Shown: positions 45,880-58,700 of the stretch, in pieces
Position numbering within the stretch: position 1 is the first letter of the stretch
Layout: every line of letters starts with the position of its first letter
Assembly (NCBI GenBank): GCA_023897205.1
Contig: JAHWDD010000004.1
Coordinates: 1,798,001-1,862,000 of the forward strand
Direction: 5' to 3'
Length of the DNA: 64,000 nt
Source of the DNA: Exophiala sp. HKRS030
Lineage: Eukaryota; Ascomycota; Eurotiomycetes; Chaetothyriales; Herpotrichiellaceae
The notes under the pieces: model-generated
What the model was told of the DNA's origin: nothing
Database searches by the model: none
What the model saw: the letters and a program-made list of their open reading frames with translations, nothing else
Program-made: the position numbers and the translations under genes

Positions 45880-46320
45880 CCACGCTAAATTACTTAGTAT
45901 TATTATTCCGATATCCTAATTGGTTAACTCATAACGTTATTCGTGCTAAAACGAATCTCGGTTACCGAATTAGGATAGTATACCGACTATATAATTATTA
46001 TAGTAATAATAATATATTTAACGAGGAAATATCTCCTAATTTAAAGGTTCTAAAGGTTCTGAGAAGTTCTAATAATTAGCCTTAATAGATTCTATAAGTC
46101 TAGTTAGACGTAGTTCGCGAAGATATCTAGGGATATCTAGATCCTTCCCGTAAGGAAAGGCTTCCCTTAATAAAACCTACTATTTTAACGTTTACGAAAT
46201 ATTAGGAGAAAGCGATATCGTTCGACTAACTAATAGTAGCCTAGAAGGAATTATTCCTTATGGATAAAAAGCTCTATAATAGATAAATTAAGGAGTATAA
46301 TACTATTAATAAATTAATTA
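45880..46320. repeat. AT-rich RIP-mutated relic
   Basis: Composition drops sharply to AT-rich. Between 45,961 and 46,320 I count no CpA and about two TpG dinucleotides, while TpA and ApT are very frequent and CpG is still present. That is the product of repeat-induced point mutation (C to T at CpA), which acts on duplicated DNA in Pezizomycotina. The original repeat, probably a transposon, is no longer recognisable. It ends at an assembly gap. Confidence 0.8.
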
Positions 46321-46420
46321 NNNNNNNNNNNNNNNNNNNNNNNNNNNNNNNNNNNNNNNNNNNNNNNNNNNNNNNNNNNNNNNNNNNNNNNNNNNNNNNN
46401 NNNNNNNNNNNNNNNNNNNN
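46321..46420. other. Assembly gap (100 N)
   Basis: A run of exactly 100 N, the usual placeholder for a gap of unknown size, between the RIP-scarred block and a trinucleotide repeat. Confidence 0.99.
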
Positions 46421-46547
<127 letters not shown>

Positions 46548-48276
46548 GAGGTATCTCGACTTTCCATGCACCTCAAACCCGGCCTCCTACCTCGTCAATC
46601 AATGCTCTTCAACGAACACCTCACGTACCACACAGCAAGCTTGACGAGCGGTCGCGACGTGAGAATGATGTCTACCTACCTCATGACTCCTTACCGTTCC
46701 ACCAGGTCTGATCATTTCTGTACCACCGGCGCGCTCTCGACGACAAGAACCACCAAAGTACTTTGTACGCCGTGGCTGGAATTCCCTCCTTGACTTGCTC
46801 GCGTAACAAGCCCTCTTTGCATACCACATCATCAGGGAACCCATCTTCGACACTTCTTGATCGAACTACGTGGACCATTTCGCATGCAGCTCAGATTCCC
46901 ACCATCTCTCTGGGACACCATATACCTTTACACATTTCCCCCTTATACTTTCTTCCATTCAGTTGCCCATCATTACTCTATTTACAAATTCCTCATTTGC
47001 CCAGAGTAGCATCGTCGATCGCAAGGTGCCCTCTTTACGTCAGACCTAGCTGCCTGGAATGCCCAGAGCTCTTTTCTTGAGTCTGACTTTTACGCACCCA
47101 GGCTGTTTTGGTTTCATTGAGCCCAGCTGAATATGCTTCTCTCCTACTCGCGCCATCAAAGTCCCTGTTTGGTATCATGCCCTTGAGGAGATTGGCTGGG
47201 CTGGTCAGAAATGGATAAAACCATCATTGTGGCTTATGAACCGTAAAATTGCCTTTGCCGCTCAAGATTTGGTTCAGGTCGAAAGTACAAACAACAGGCT
47301 CTACAGCCGGAAGAGTTGCTCTTCAGATGGATCAAAGGTTGGTAACCCAGCAGGACGTATCGAACAGCTTCACCTCAATTCACCACTTTCATCCCACGAC
47401 AGACTACCAATTGCCTGTCGCCCGCTCGATGCAGTCATAACTTGCCTGTAAGCCATGATGCTGTAGCACCAAAGGGTCGGTATTCAATCACAGAATCCCC
47501 GAAGCCCGTTTCCTCTCTCATCCAAGGCCATTGTCACCCATCGTAACTGTTTTCAGCCATGGCTACACGAGAACATCAATACCACCCTCGACAATGTCTC
47601 GTCATCGACTTTGCACCAATCTGCCGAAGAACCGTCTTGTGGAACCTGTACAGTTATATCAGGTGGTCAGCTGGTATACGCCGTCTGTGACCTCTCATAA
47701 CAAGTATCAGTGTCGAACATCTCGCTTTAGCGGCTTCGGCAGGGCCGACCCGGGCCCTTATCAGAGGGCGCCGGCTCGATGGGCCAGAACAGCCGCCGAC
47801 TTCATGTCAAGTACCAGGTGCATGTGCCAATCAGCCATCTCCCCAGCACGCTGCACAAGTCAATCACTGTCATTCAAAATGCGACCTGTCAAATGAGTTC
47901 TGCGTGTGGCAGGCCATTGAAGACAGGGGTATCTGGATATAGGACCCCCTGCAAGGTGGATCACATCTATTTGCGACGTTCAACTGAGCGAGGAGATCTG
48001 AGATCATCGCTGATTCAGGCGCTCTCAGCTATTACTTCTCTTGCCCATTCGGAAATGCCTTGGTAAACCAAAAGACTTTGTGAGACGGCCCGTGTTGCAC
48101 TCTCACCGACCCTGACCCCTGGCGAACATGACGATCAGGTGCCTTGATGAATGCAAAATGTATCTAAGATATCAGTGGTACAGAATCATTTTTCGATTTG
48201 ATTTGTCCCTCCACGTGTACCGTTTTGGCTGACCGCGGATGTCAGAACATGTGGCATATGCATGGCAAACGTGGCA
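46548..48276. other. Intergenic, no supportable gene
   Basis: 1.7 kb right of the repeat. Several short open frames up to about 120 codons, none with recognisable motifs or plausible splicing partners. Could contain decayed coding DNA but I cannot support any. Confidence 0.5.
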
Positions 48277-48284
48277 TATAAAAG
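48277..48284 (+). promoter_or_regulatory. TATA box of the small Cys-rich protein gene
   Basis: TATAAAAG, 134 bp upstream of the proposed ATG at 48,418, preceded by a duplicated GTGGCATAT/GTGGCATAT motif at about 48,251-48,280. Confidence 0.55.
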
Positions 48285-48417
48285 AGGCCTGCAACTCCGA
48301 CGATGTCGCCCTACAACTCTCGTCTTGTAAGAAATTCGAGCCCTTCGCAAGAACTATATTCTCCGATAATCTTCGACAGCTTCCAATTTGCACTGCAGCC
48401 ATCAAATCGGTCCAAAA

Positions 48418-48736
48418 ATGTGCTCACATCCGAAGACCTGGGCAACGTGTGGTGGATGTGCTGGAAATCCTCCACGGTAAGCAATCTGTAGCATCATTTG
48501 TCGTATTGAACTATCCATCATTCCTGCCGATGCGCTATCCAGCATATGCTGACGGCCTAAGCAGCAACAGTAGTAGGTGCGGCCGATGCAACGGGACCGG
48601 CGTGGTGGCAATCCCTTGTCGAACCTGTTCATCAAAAGGTCGCAATACTACAAATCCCAGGGGTCAGTCAACCCCTCAAAAGGATTATGCGTCCGCACGT
48701 CGGACCATTGATAGACAGCAGTCATCAAGGACTTGA
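48418..48736 (+). CDS. Small Cys-rich DnaJ-zinc-finger-like protein (72 aa)
   Basis: Proposed two-exon gene: 48418-48476 and 48577-48736, with a 100-nt intron (GTAAGC donor, TAGTAG acceptor). Splicing joins a CGGC pair in ATCGGCAGN to CGRCNGTG and then CRTC, giving a set of four Cys-x-x-Cys-like pairs spaced as in the central zinc-binding domain of DnaJ (CxxCxGxG type). No J domain is present. Small proteins of this kind (BSD2-like) act as chaperone fragments or zinc-binding regulators. The tail is basic and Ser/Gln-rich. Support comes from the TATA box upstream and the Cys pattern, which only appears across the splice. No homolog search was possible, so the gene is tentative. Confidence 0.5.
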
Positions 48737-51688
48737 TATTCAACGGGTCTAAACAGCATGTGTGGTGTCGGTACAAGTGCCATGGGATGATTTGGTGCCC
48801 ACTGTCTTGATTTACGCACGGTTCTCTTGTTTGGAGGCAATTTTCAGGTCCTGAACGATTACCAGATTGTACGAAGTAGTAAGAGAACTACATTTATGAT
48901 CGCCTTTACTTTCAGTTTCACAATGCCGAGTATACAGTACTGTCTTGTCACGAATTGCAAAAAAGCGGCAAGACATGGCTCGTCCAACCTTGGGGAACTT
49001 CAAGGGTTCAGAACGGCGTTCTCTCTCATCCTCCGTGCTCAATTCAGTACTGCATTTTGCGCATACCAGCTCAAACCCAGTTCATACCCCCGGTACTTTA
49101 CGAGGTACAAAATGAAAGGGCTGCATGAACCCAGCGTGCATAAGTGGTGTCCGGGAGTCGATCCGGCGGACCTTTTCTGTGTGCTTGTGCAACTTGCAGT
49201 CTACTTGAACCTGTCACTTCTATGGTGAACCCATGACTGGGCAATTGATTGGACGAAAGGAGAGGGATGCTCTGAAGCTTTGCCTGGCGAAGGGCAGTCG
49301 CGAGATCATGCTATCGGCACTGTCGTACGGTCGACATCTCATCTCGTGCTAGAATCCTAGCTACCGCCAACCACGCATTATGACGCTGACCATGTCGACA
49401 AGTACATCTTCGATCAACTAAGGTGAAACCGAGTGTCACCCCCGACGAGTACCGGGTGTATGCCTGCCTCGCTTCAGATCAGTTGTCTCCTGCGTCATTC
49501 TAGACTTCCAAATACCTTGAAAATCTCCCTGCTGGCGGGTCTATGGGCCAGCCGAACATGTCAAGATTAGCCGGTACTTTTGCGTGGCCGTTCTGGACCT
49601 TTGATTAGATCATCCCGTCGACAGATGTACAATATGGGCCTATACACGAAAGATCCCCACTGACTCTCTCATGTCGACTTCCGTCAATTTGAGTCAACTT
49701 GCGTACAGCATCATGCCCTGATGCCGGCAGACTGGGTTATCGTCTCTGCCTTAATAGGTTATGATGTTTTGTGTCACACGAGGCTTTCAGGGCAATCATG
49801 ACGTCGCTAACAGGTCCTGTTGATCGAATACGCCACGTCGCAGCACGAGCCTCTACGTCCAACCCTCAATTTGCGTGCGTATTCTAAAATGTGTTTTAAC
49901 ATTCTGCCAGCCGACAGGTTTATAGATTGGCTCGACCTACTAGATGCGATGACTGGACGAGCTCGGCACACTGCCTTTTTCTCGAATCGTTCCATGCTTC
50001 CGAGGCAATCACCAGTTTTCCACCATGTGCAACGACCTACCGTTTCATTTTAATCTGTACACCTCAACAACCACGGAAGATCATGAGATGAGGATGGAAC
50101 GGTCGGACAGTCCTATCTGCAAGGTTACAAAAGCAGGCTCCCAGTCTCGGCCACAATTTCGGGCGAATTTCGATAAAGGACGCCGGAAATGCACAAAACT
50201 GTCATTATCTCCCAAGGACTTCTCAACTTGCGACCTCGGGGTTCTCGTATGTCTCAGGGACGTAACTGGAGTTTCTAGAATTGCGCTGTCTGCTCCCTCA
50301 CCACTCGTTGAGTCTGATGACGTGGCTGTCCTTGTACTCCATTCGAAGTCATTACAGTTTCTCAAAAAAAAAGCGTGACAAAGAGCACGAACAAAGAGTC
50401 CAGGAATAATGAAACTTTGCGGTGCAACATCCGGTTTCCACGTCGACATTGGCAAGTCTTAGCTACCTTTATCTACTCGAATTTTCGAACGACCGTCTTG
50501 AAACGGTGAAGGGTGCCGAAATCAAGAACTGTCGGTGAGAAAAGATTCAAATCAAACCGAAATCACGCTTCTGCCTGTCACAAAGTGTCTTGTCTTGAGC
50601 CGAATGGAAAATTGTTGAGAGGACCACCGCCGTGAGATTGGCTTCCTGCCTTCTCGGAACGATCGCTCTATTCGTCTACCAGGCCGCTCGAACTCTCGCT
50701 GTCGGAGCAGTTCTTCTCCTCGCTATCGATGACATAGTACACAATGGTCTTTGGAACGTACGAGAGCCCAGCCAGAATGGTTTTCCGGTAGCATGCATGG
50801 GGTACCACGCGCGTGGAAAAACGCCGTGGAAAAACGTATCAATCTACGTACATCTCTCTCTACTTTCCCTTCAAGTGACGGCGGAAAATGAAGACTAAAT
50901 ATTTGGTAACCCATTGTGATGTTGGATGGATTACTAACTAACACTGCTAATCAAATTTCGAAATAGTCTACGGACGCTGGGTATCAAATTTGAGTAAATC
51001 GAACGCTGAAGAAATTATAGTATAGTACCGTACTGTGTCCGGAAGGTCCGTTGAGGTTTATAATTTAATTGGTGAGTCGTCTTCGTCGCCGAGGTAGATG
51101 TTTAACCGTTGACCATCGGTCCCCATCGCATTTTTGGACTGTCCGGAGTGAAGGGTATAAGGAGGAAGATATGCGCTTGCTTGAAAACTTGAAGCCGAGA
51201 TTGGAGAAGCTCCGGTTCCTCCGCGTTCAAGATTCGTAGGTGTGATTGTGTGTTTTGTTTCGTGGTTCAGGGTGTTTTATGAAGACCAACCCACACCACT
51301 CCTTGCAGTATCTCGACGAGGCTGTTCGGAAGTTGGGTGTTATGGTGGGGACGGGAACAAGACAATCGATTTTGTCTCTGTGTCCGTCTCTGTCGAAAAT
51401 GGGCATCGATGCGGTCTTTATTCAGTATCGCTAAAGTGCTGTTTTGTTCCGATGCCTCTGTCATCTTTTGGATTGGATTGCCGTCCAGGGGGGTGTTGGG
51501 AGGAGTATCGAAACATGACTGTATCCGATCCTCCCGTATTTTAGTCTGATGTATTAAAATGTGTCGGGCGCTGTTGAGCGAGATCAATCGTCGTCATCAT
51601 TGTGCATCGTCATTGTCATCGTCGTTCATTCGTTTGTTGTTCCTTGTTCGTCGTCGTGAGTCTCTGACATCTCTCTCTTTCTTCTCCT
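48737..51688. other. Intergenic, inner edge of right arm
   Basis: 2.95 kb without a supportable gene. Open frames are short and lack motifs. The final 150 bp is the 3' flank of MFS-right. Confidence 0.5.
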
Positions 51689-53857
51689 TCAACCCGCGGC
51701 ATAGGTGCTCTTCTCGCGCAACATTTGTCCAAACTTCCACAACAAAATCGGGGCGGGTATACCCAAGACGATGGCGATGAACCCCAGCATCGAATTTCCC
51801 CAATTTAACCCCAGTGCTTGGTACATGTAAGGCGCGAATAGTGGACTAGACATGGTCAGTTTTGGGCGCGTCAGTCGTAAAAATTCTTTCTTTCCTAATC
51901 GAAGGATTTTGTTTCGAACGGGGGAATTGACAAAAACTTACAATCCAAATCCCGCCAAACTCCTCAAGACGACCGCCGAGGCCACGGCGGAAGCGGCGAA
52001 TCTCGAATAAGCGTCGACGATGTAGGTTTGGGTACACTGGAAACCCATTATCGTGCCCGCCGCGAAGATGGCGGCGCCGACATTGGGGACGACCCAGTGG
52101 GTGCGTTCGTAACTCGACCAACCGTAGACGAACAGACCGATGGGGACCAATATGGCGCCTGGGATCATCAAGGGGACCCGGAATTCCGGCTTGCCGACGT
52201 TGTTGTTGCGCAACTTCAACTTGCGGTAGATCCGGTCGTTGATGGGGGCGCAGATCTGGGTGCCCAGGAAGAAACCCAACCCGAGAGAAATGTAGTTGAG
52301 GCCGCCGATTCCGGTCTGTTCGTGGTAGGTTTCGGTCCAGACGGTGGGGAAGGTGGAAAGAACGAGATACATGAGACCGTAGAGGTAGGCCCTATGGGGT
52401 TGTCAGTGAAATCTGGTTGGATTTGCGTACTCACGTCCAGGTACGCACGTGTACTTGTTCAGGATGTACAAGGGAAGAAGAAGTGAACAAACGACAAAAA
52501 CTAAAAAAAACTCACATGTATATCGCCAAGACTTGAATGATCAGTTGAGTACCGAGAAGGCGAAAGGGTCGGATCAGACTCGTCCTGAGGACCTTGCCCA
52601 GTGTCCTGTCGGGGTGTTCCCATTCGGTGTGCAACTCGGAATTCCCGGTCTGTTGTCGGAGTCTCTTGGCCTTGACGGCGAGTAACTTGGGGGCGTAGGT
52701 TTCTCGAAGGTAAAGGACACCCAACACCTGGATGCCGGCGTCGACGATCGAAGTCGACCAAAAACACCATCTCCAAGTTGTCTGCGAAAAAAAAGGAGGG
52801 GGAAGAGGTCAGTACGAGTCATGTCGACCAGAAGTGTAGGAGAGATCTGTCTAGAGGAAAATACCTTCATCGCGATGAAACCTCCCGCAATCGGCCCGAC
52901 TGCCGGGCCCAGCAAAGGTGCCAACGAGTAGATACTGATGGACTTTCCTCGTTCCTCTGCACGCCAACAGTCGCTCAAGACTCCTCCACCGAGTGCCAAT
53001 GGTGCTGAACCTCCCAGCCCGCTCATGAATCGAAAGGCGATAAGTTGACCTTTTGTCTGAGCGAACCCGCAACCGATGTTGAAGGCGAGGAAGAAGAGGT
53101 TGGACAGCTGTAGGACGATCACGCGACCATAAATTTCCGACAATGGCCCCAGGAACAATGGTCCGATGGCGTAGGCCAAAACGAAAATGGACAGCATCAG
53201 TGACTTTTCAATCTCCGAGTTGACTCCCAGGTCCAGTCCGATTTTGTTCAAGGCCGGGGCGACCATGGACGACGACACGGGTGATATGAAGGTGAAGGAC
53301 GACACGATCAGGGTGGCAGCCCATTTCTTCTTGTACGTCCAGTTTTTGGGATTCTCGGGGTCTTCAGCGTCCTCCCATGTGACCTGTGCAGTCGTAAAAA
53401 TTGATGGTCAGTTTTCAATGATCCATCAGAGCCGTCAGTGTGGCATTTCCGAGGGGGGAAAAAAACTTGCCAAGTTCGGATCTTTGATCGATCTGGCAGA
53501 CTTTTCCTTGATTAATTCAGGCAAGTTCGCTTCGACGTCTTGAACGTCCCTCGTGTTTCTCACGCCGAACCGTACCTCCTCCACCGACTCACCGCTACTC
53601 GTCGTGTCGTCGTCGTCGTCCTCCTCCTCATCCTCGTCCGGCGCGGTCGACGCCACACTCAGATCGTCCCGGGTCACGCCGTGGTGGTAGTGGTGAGCAC
53701 CGTGGTCATCCATGAATTGAGGCGAGTACAGTTGGTGTGCGTCATCGTCTGGGGTCGATCTGGCTCGTCTTAAAGGACCTCGGGTCCTCGAGACCTGTCG
53801 TGCTGGCCGTGGCCGATTATCCGGGGCGGTCCTAGTTCTGCTGATACGAGTAGACAT
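51689..53857 (-). CDS. DHA1-type MFS exporter, right copy
   Basis: Five exons (53857-53471, 53383-52865, 52781-52516, 52391-51942, 51845-51689) encode 592 aa, a 12-TM drug:H+ antiporter. By eye the core matches MFS-left at about three of four positions (ENPKNWTYKKKW, GPLSEIYGRV, SGLGGSAPLALGGG). The N-terminal tail is longer, Arg-rich and then very acidic (about 12 Asp/Glu in a row), with little similarity to the left tail. The first intron uses a GC donor (GCAAGT at 53,470); the left copy has GT at the equivalent place. The acceptor GCACAG at 53,384 makes the NL-VTW join. Two introns of the left copy are missing here. It is divergent from ABC-right. Confidence 0.86.
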
Positions 53858-55788
53858 GATGGGTCCCTGATGATGGAAAAGGACATCAAAACTAGCGAGA
53901 AATGCGACGGTGGACTGCCGCTGCGCTGTGTTGGTTTTAGTGAAAGAGGGGGGGGCGGCACAAGTATAGATAGTAGGTAGATATAACCCGAGGTTCTTAT
54001 TTATCTGGTTCAGACAGACCCACGAATGGACGCAACGGAGTTAGTCATTAGTACCGGCCCTTTCTTTTTTTTGGGATGCGCGTTCAGATTTTTGTATGAC
54101 TTTGCATACTGTATGGAGTGTAAAAGACACCAAAAGGACAAACAACCAATGTGAACTGCGCCACGCCGGTCAGGAAGACCAGGGACAAGGGTGTCCCGGG
54201 TATCGGCACGGCAAACGTTGAGGATTTGTGCTTGAGTTGACGACGACACATTGAGAAAGCGATCACACTCTGCGAATTACGTGCCGATTAGACCGGGGGA
54301 GATGGGAGATGGACCAGTGACAATCCATGCCGTTACCGGGGACCGGCGGACATGATCGCACCAACACCACCTCCGTCATTGGTTGAAATCAAAACAAGCA
54401 GGTAGCGCCACCTCCGGAACAAGGAAGGAGGACTCTGCTTGCGATGCTTGCGATGCTTGCGATGCTTGCGCCTCCATGTCAAATGCGACGTCCCTAAGTA
54501 TATAACGTGAGAGAAGGTGAGAAGGCGACAGAATCATGTTGGGGATCGACTGACATTTGAGATTATTTTGTGCGCCGGTCAAATTCACGTGACTGCTTTT
54601 ATGTTTTCAGGCGTGATTTACGCACCACAATTACAGTAGAAACACTGTACGAGTACGAATACGAATACCTGAAGTGCGCCTCCAGATGTCCCGGCCATGG
54701 ACTTTCCGAAGCATTTCTGCAACCGTACTAAACGCCCATTTACGCCCGTTCTACTACTACAGTGTGGACACAATATTGAGGACACTCGACAACGTTTACA
54801 CTGTTACTCCATTTCTTCCTTGATGAAGATTAAAAAGACTCACATCGAAAGTACCTGGGTGTCTTGCGACCCTCTTTAGGCCAACCACGCCGTCTCTACC
54901 GTAAAATATCTTTGTTCTTACCTCAGCCTGACACTCTACTACTGCATGATCAACAATTCTCGCTTCTCTGCATAAACATGGATTCACTCATCGTTCAGCG
55001 ATGGGAACATTCGATCAGTTGCTAGGTTCACGGTTTAACTTAACCGAGAGCTGTCTTGACTCTGAACCACACGTGCACTTGAGTGGTGCCGAGAAGTCGA
55101 TCATCATACTTACTGACCAGTACTGACTGACTAGAATATATCTAACCTAGCCATGGCCATGGTATCCTTATTGTAGTGAGGGATAGCAGCCTAGGGGCTC
55201 GACCTTGATCCGGCCCGGAAGTAACATCCCCTTCTGCTGCTTGATCAATGGCAATTCGAAACAATCTCAAGACTGCTATGGTGAAGCATGCCGACCTTAG
55301 TTGATATACTCAACCAAGTCGAGATGACCTAGACTCACTCCGTTGTGCTCGCAGGGTACAACTATGTATGTATGCATCCAAGCCTAAAACTCCGCGGGAA
55401 TTGAACCTGCGAATCGGAGAAATGCGGGCCTCTCAAGTGCTGGCTCCAGGCATGAGGGTGACTTCGCTTAGGGACTCTCATCACCTATTCAGGCATGGTA
55501 TACGACTCCTAACCCTCTTAGCATCGGGCATGGCCAGCTCGGGTAGAGGCAAGTGCATCTCAGCATTCGATGCCGAGCCCATCATTGCGAGTCTTTAAAA
55601 CTTCTACTGGAACCCCCGCGATGTTTTTGATGTGTCTGCTCACGATCATCGCTTGGAAGGATGTGGCAGCTTCTTTTGCCCGTATATACGCATCCAGAGC
55701 GATGCTGAACTCGCGAGTCTCGAATCTCTTGTGATGACGGACAAACGCCACCATCGCCTCGGTTGAAAAACGCCCGAATTCCGACGGA
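53858..55788. promoter_or_regulatory. Shared divergent promoter of MFS-right and ABC-right
   Basis: 1.93 kb between divergent starts, with no supportable gene. Contains a 9-bp tandem repeat (54,436-54,470), a G8 run near 53,948, and a tRNA-like B-box sequence near 55,395. The last about 240 bp before the ABC start contains a short open frame of no clear merit. Confidence 0.5.
54436..54470. repeat. 9-bp tandem repeat (TGCTTGCGA), about 3.9 copies
   Basis: Perfect tandem copies of TGCTTGCGA in the divergent exporter promoter of the right arm. No match to it was seen in the left promoter. Confidence 0.85.
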
Positions 55789-58700
55789 ATGGCCGCGGAA
55801 AAAGTGTCAGACGAAAAGACGTTCGATGCTAAGAATACGGATGTCGCTAGAACTGTGTCGTCGTCTCACGGGCGAGAAAACAACGCTCACATAGTAAATA
55901 TCAGGATTCGAAATGTGTCTGTCAGAGTCGATCCGGCCGCTGGGCCACTCTTCTCTTCAACCGATGCTTTCAAGGCAAAGATCCTCCGCAGCAAGGACAA
56001 GCCGGCCATCAAAGACATCTTACGGAATGTATCAGCAGACCTATCCAGCCAAAGTCTGACCGCCATCGCTGGAGCCAGCGGATCCGGAAAGACTACCCTC
56101 CTCAATGTTGTGGCTAGGCGCGTCAAGGATCAAAAGTTTCAGCAATCCGGCAGTGTCACATATGACACCGCTAACAAAACGACTCATGATGCGGACTTGT
56201 CCAAGGTCGGGATAGCCTATGTGCTTCAGCAAGACGTACTCCTGCCCAGCTTGACCGTCCGGGAGACTCTAAGGTATGCAGCTGATTTGCGTTTGTCTAC
56301 CATCAAGACCAAGGCAGAGCGATATGCAATGGTCGAGACCGTTATCGATGAACTCGGCCTAGGTTCTTGCGCTGAGACAAGGATCGGAGACAATGTTCAC
56401 AAGGGCTGCTCGGGCGGTGAGAAACGACGAACCAGTATTGGCGTCCAATTGCTCGCAGACCAACCCGTTCTCATTCTGGACGAGCCGACCACGGGCCTTG
56501 ACGCCGCCTCAGCGATTCACGTCGTGCAGACGCTCAAATCGCTTGCTCAGCGGGGTAAAACGGTCATCATGACAAGTAAGTAATCCCCTTGACGAGCATC
56601 ATTAGGCACTAACATTTGGTTCAGTCCATCAACCTCGTTCAGAGATCTGGAGACTCGTTGATAATCTCATATTGCTGTCGAGAGGAATTCCAGTCTACTC
56701 AGGACCAATCGGACAATGCCTATCGTACTTTGATGAAGTTGGCTATAAGATGCCTCCATTCTCCAATCCTTTCGACTTCGTCATTGACCTCGCTGCGATT
56801 GACCTTCGTTCGCAGCAGTCGGAGCGCACATCGTCGGAACGAGTTCAAGCATTGCAGGAGTTGTGGAGAGTCAAGTCAGCAGACTTCATCGACAGGACCG
56901 TAGACATATCTACGGGCAAGAGCTTTGATGGAAAGCAGATGGCTCGTTCAGGGAACTGGCTCAACGAACTTTTCCAGGAAACGCTCGTGCACATGCGCAG
57001 GACTTTTGTCGTGACCTGCCGCGATCGACTCGGTCTTCTCGCAAGTATGGTAGAGTCGCTGAGTATGGGCATCATGAGTGGTTGGATATTCTACAAACTG
57101 GGTTCCGATCTGGCTGGGATCCGATCACGAGAAGGAGCAATGTATTCGGCCTGTGCTTTGCAGGGGTACTTGATTCTGCTATTTGAAACCTACCGACTAA
57201 CGATTGACATTGAGGTCTACGACCGAGAACGGATCGAAGGGGTCATTAGACCCGTCAGCTTTATCTTCAGCAGGAGATTTGCACGGCTCGTACTTGAGGA
57301 TCTTCCCGTCCCATTCTTCTATTCTGTGATCTACTACTTCATGGCAGGATTCAGAGCCGAAGCCAGTCAATTCTTCACCTTCTTCGCCATCCAGCTCCTG
57401 CTTCATTTAATTGCGGTCAATCTCGCCACAGTGTGTGTTGGCGTAAATCGACAATTCATGATTGCATCTTTGATTGCCAACCTCAGTTTCACCTTGCAAT
57501 CGATGGGATGCGGCTTCTTCATCAACACGAGAGAAATCGCAGTGTGGCTACGCTGGATTAAGTGGACGGCATACGTCTTCTACTCATTTGGGGCCCTGTG
57601 TACGAACGAATTCCGCGGCCATTTTTATGACTGCCCTAGTCCAGGCGGACCCTCCAACCCGGCGTGCAAAGAGTACACCGGTGCTTACATTTTGGCTTCG
57701 TTGAATTTGCCGTCAAATTGGCTATGGAGGCCGATCATCGTACTGGTTGGGTTCGTCTTGTTCTTTTTCATCCTTTCCGGGATCATTCTCCAGGTCCTCA
57801 CCACAGAAGTCGAAATGGCAAAACAACATGATAGTGAGGTTACGTATGAGGCTGAGAGTCAGCAAGCGATTGTGAGATCTGGAGACGGGGACAGAGGTAT
57901 CACCGTGACCCTGGACCATTTCGGGCTGGATCTAGAGACGCAACGCCTGTTCAGGGGCAAATCAGTCAAACATATCTTCCGCCCCATCAGCACCCAGTTC
58001 GAACCAGGAGTACTGAATGTTATCATGGGTCCGTCAGGCTCTGGAAAGTCTTCGTGTCTGAATGCAATGGCACGTCGACTGTACAATTCACCTATGACAA
58101 AATACTTGCCGTCTGGGAAGATGCTTCTCAACGGGATGACAGCCACTGAGGACGTTATCACATCAGTCTGCTCTTATGTTCCACAAGACGACACTGGCCT
58201 CCTCTCGTCCCTGACGGTGCGTGAAACTCTTCATTTTGCCGCACGTCTACGCCTGCCTCCGTTCATGACGAATGAGCAAAAGATCCAACGAGCAGAGAGA
58301 GTCCTCCTACAACTCGGGCTGAAAGACTGTGCCGACACCCTTGTGGGAAGCGACATGGTTAAAGGCATTAGTGGCGGCGAGAAACGTCGCGTGACGATAG
58401 GTATTCAGGTACTGACTGATCCACGAGTTTTGCTCCTGGACGAACCAACATCGGGCCTTGACGCGTTCACTGCTTTCTCCATCATTGAGGTCCTCAAGGG
58501 TTTAGCAGACGAAGGCAGAACAATCATCTTCTCCATCCATCAGCCTCGCTCCGACATGTTCAAACAATTCGGTGGTGTGCTCTTGCTCGCCAAAGGGGGC
58601 GACGTAGTCTACACTGGCACCGTCGAGGACATGCTACCACACTTTGCACGACAGGGACACACGTGTCCTGAATCAGCCAACCCAGCCGACTTTGCACTCG

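Noticed and set aside
47531..47896. 121-codon open frame in the region right of the repeat
   Set aside because: No recognisable motifs, no plausible start context or splice partner.
55385..55470. tRNA-like sequence on the minus strand (GGTTCAATTCC matches the tRNA B box)
   Set aside because: I could not fold a convincing cloverleaf: no matching acceptor stem and no clear A box at the right distance. It could be a tRNA-derived relic. A tRNAscan run would settle it.
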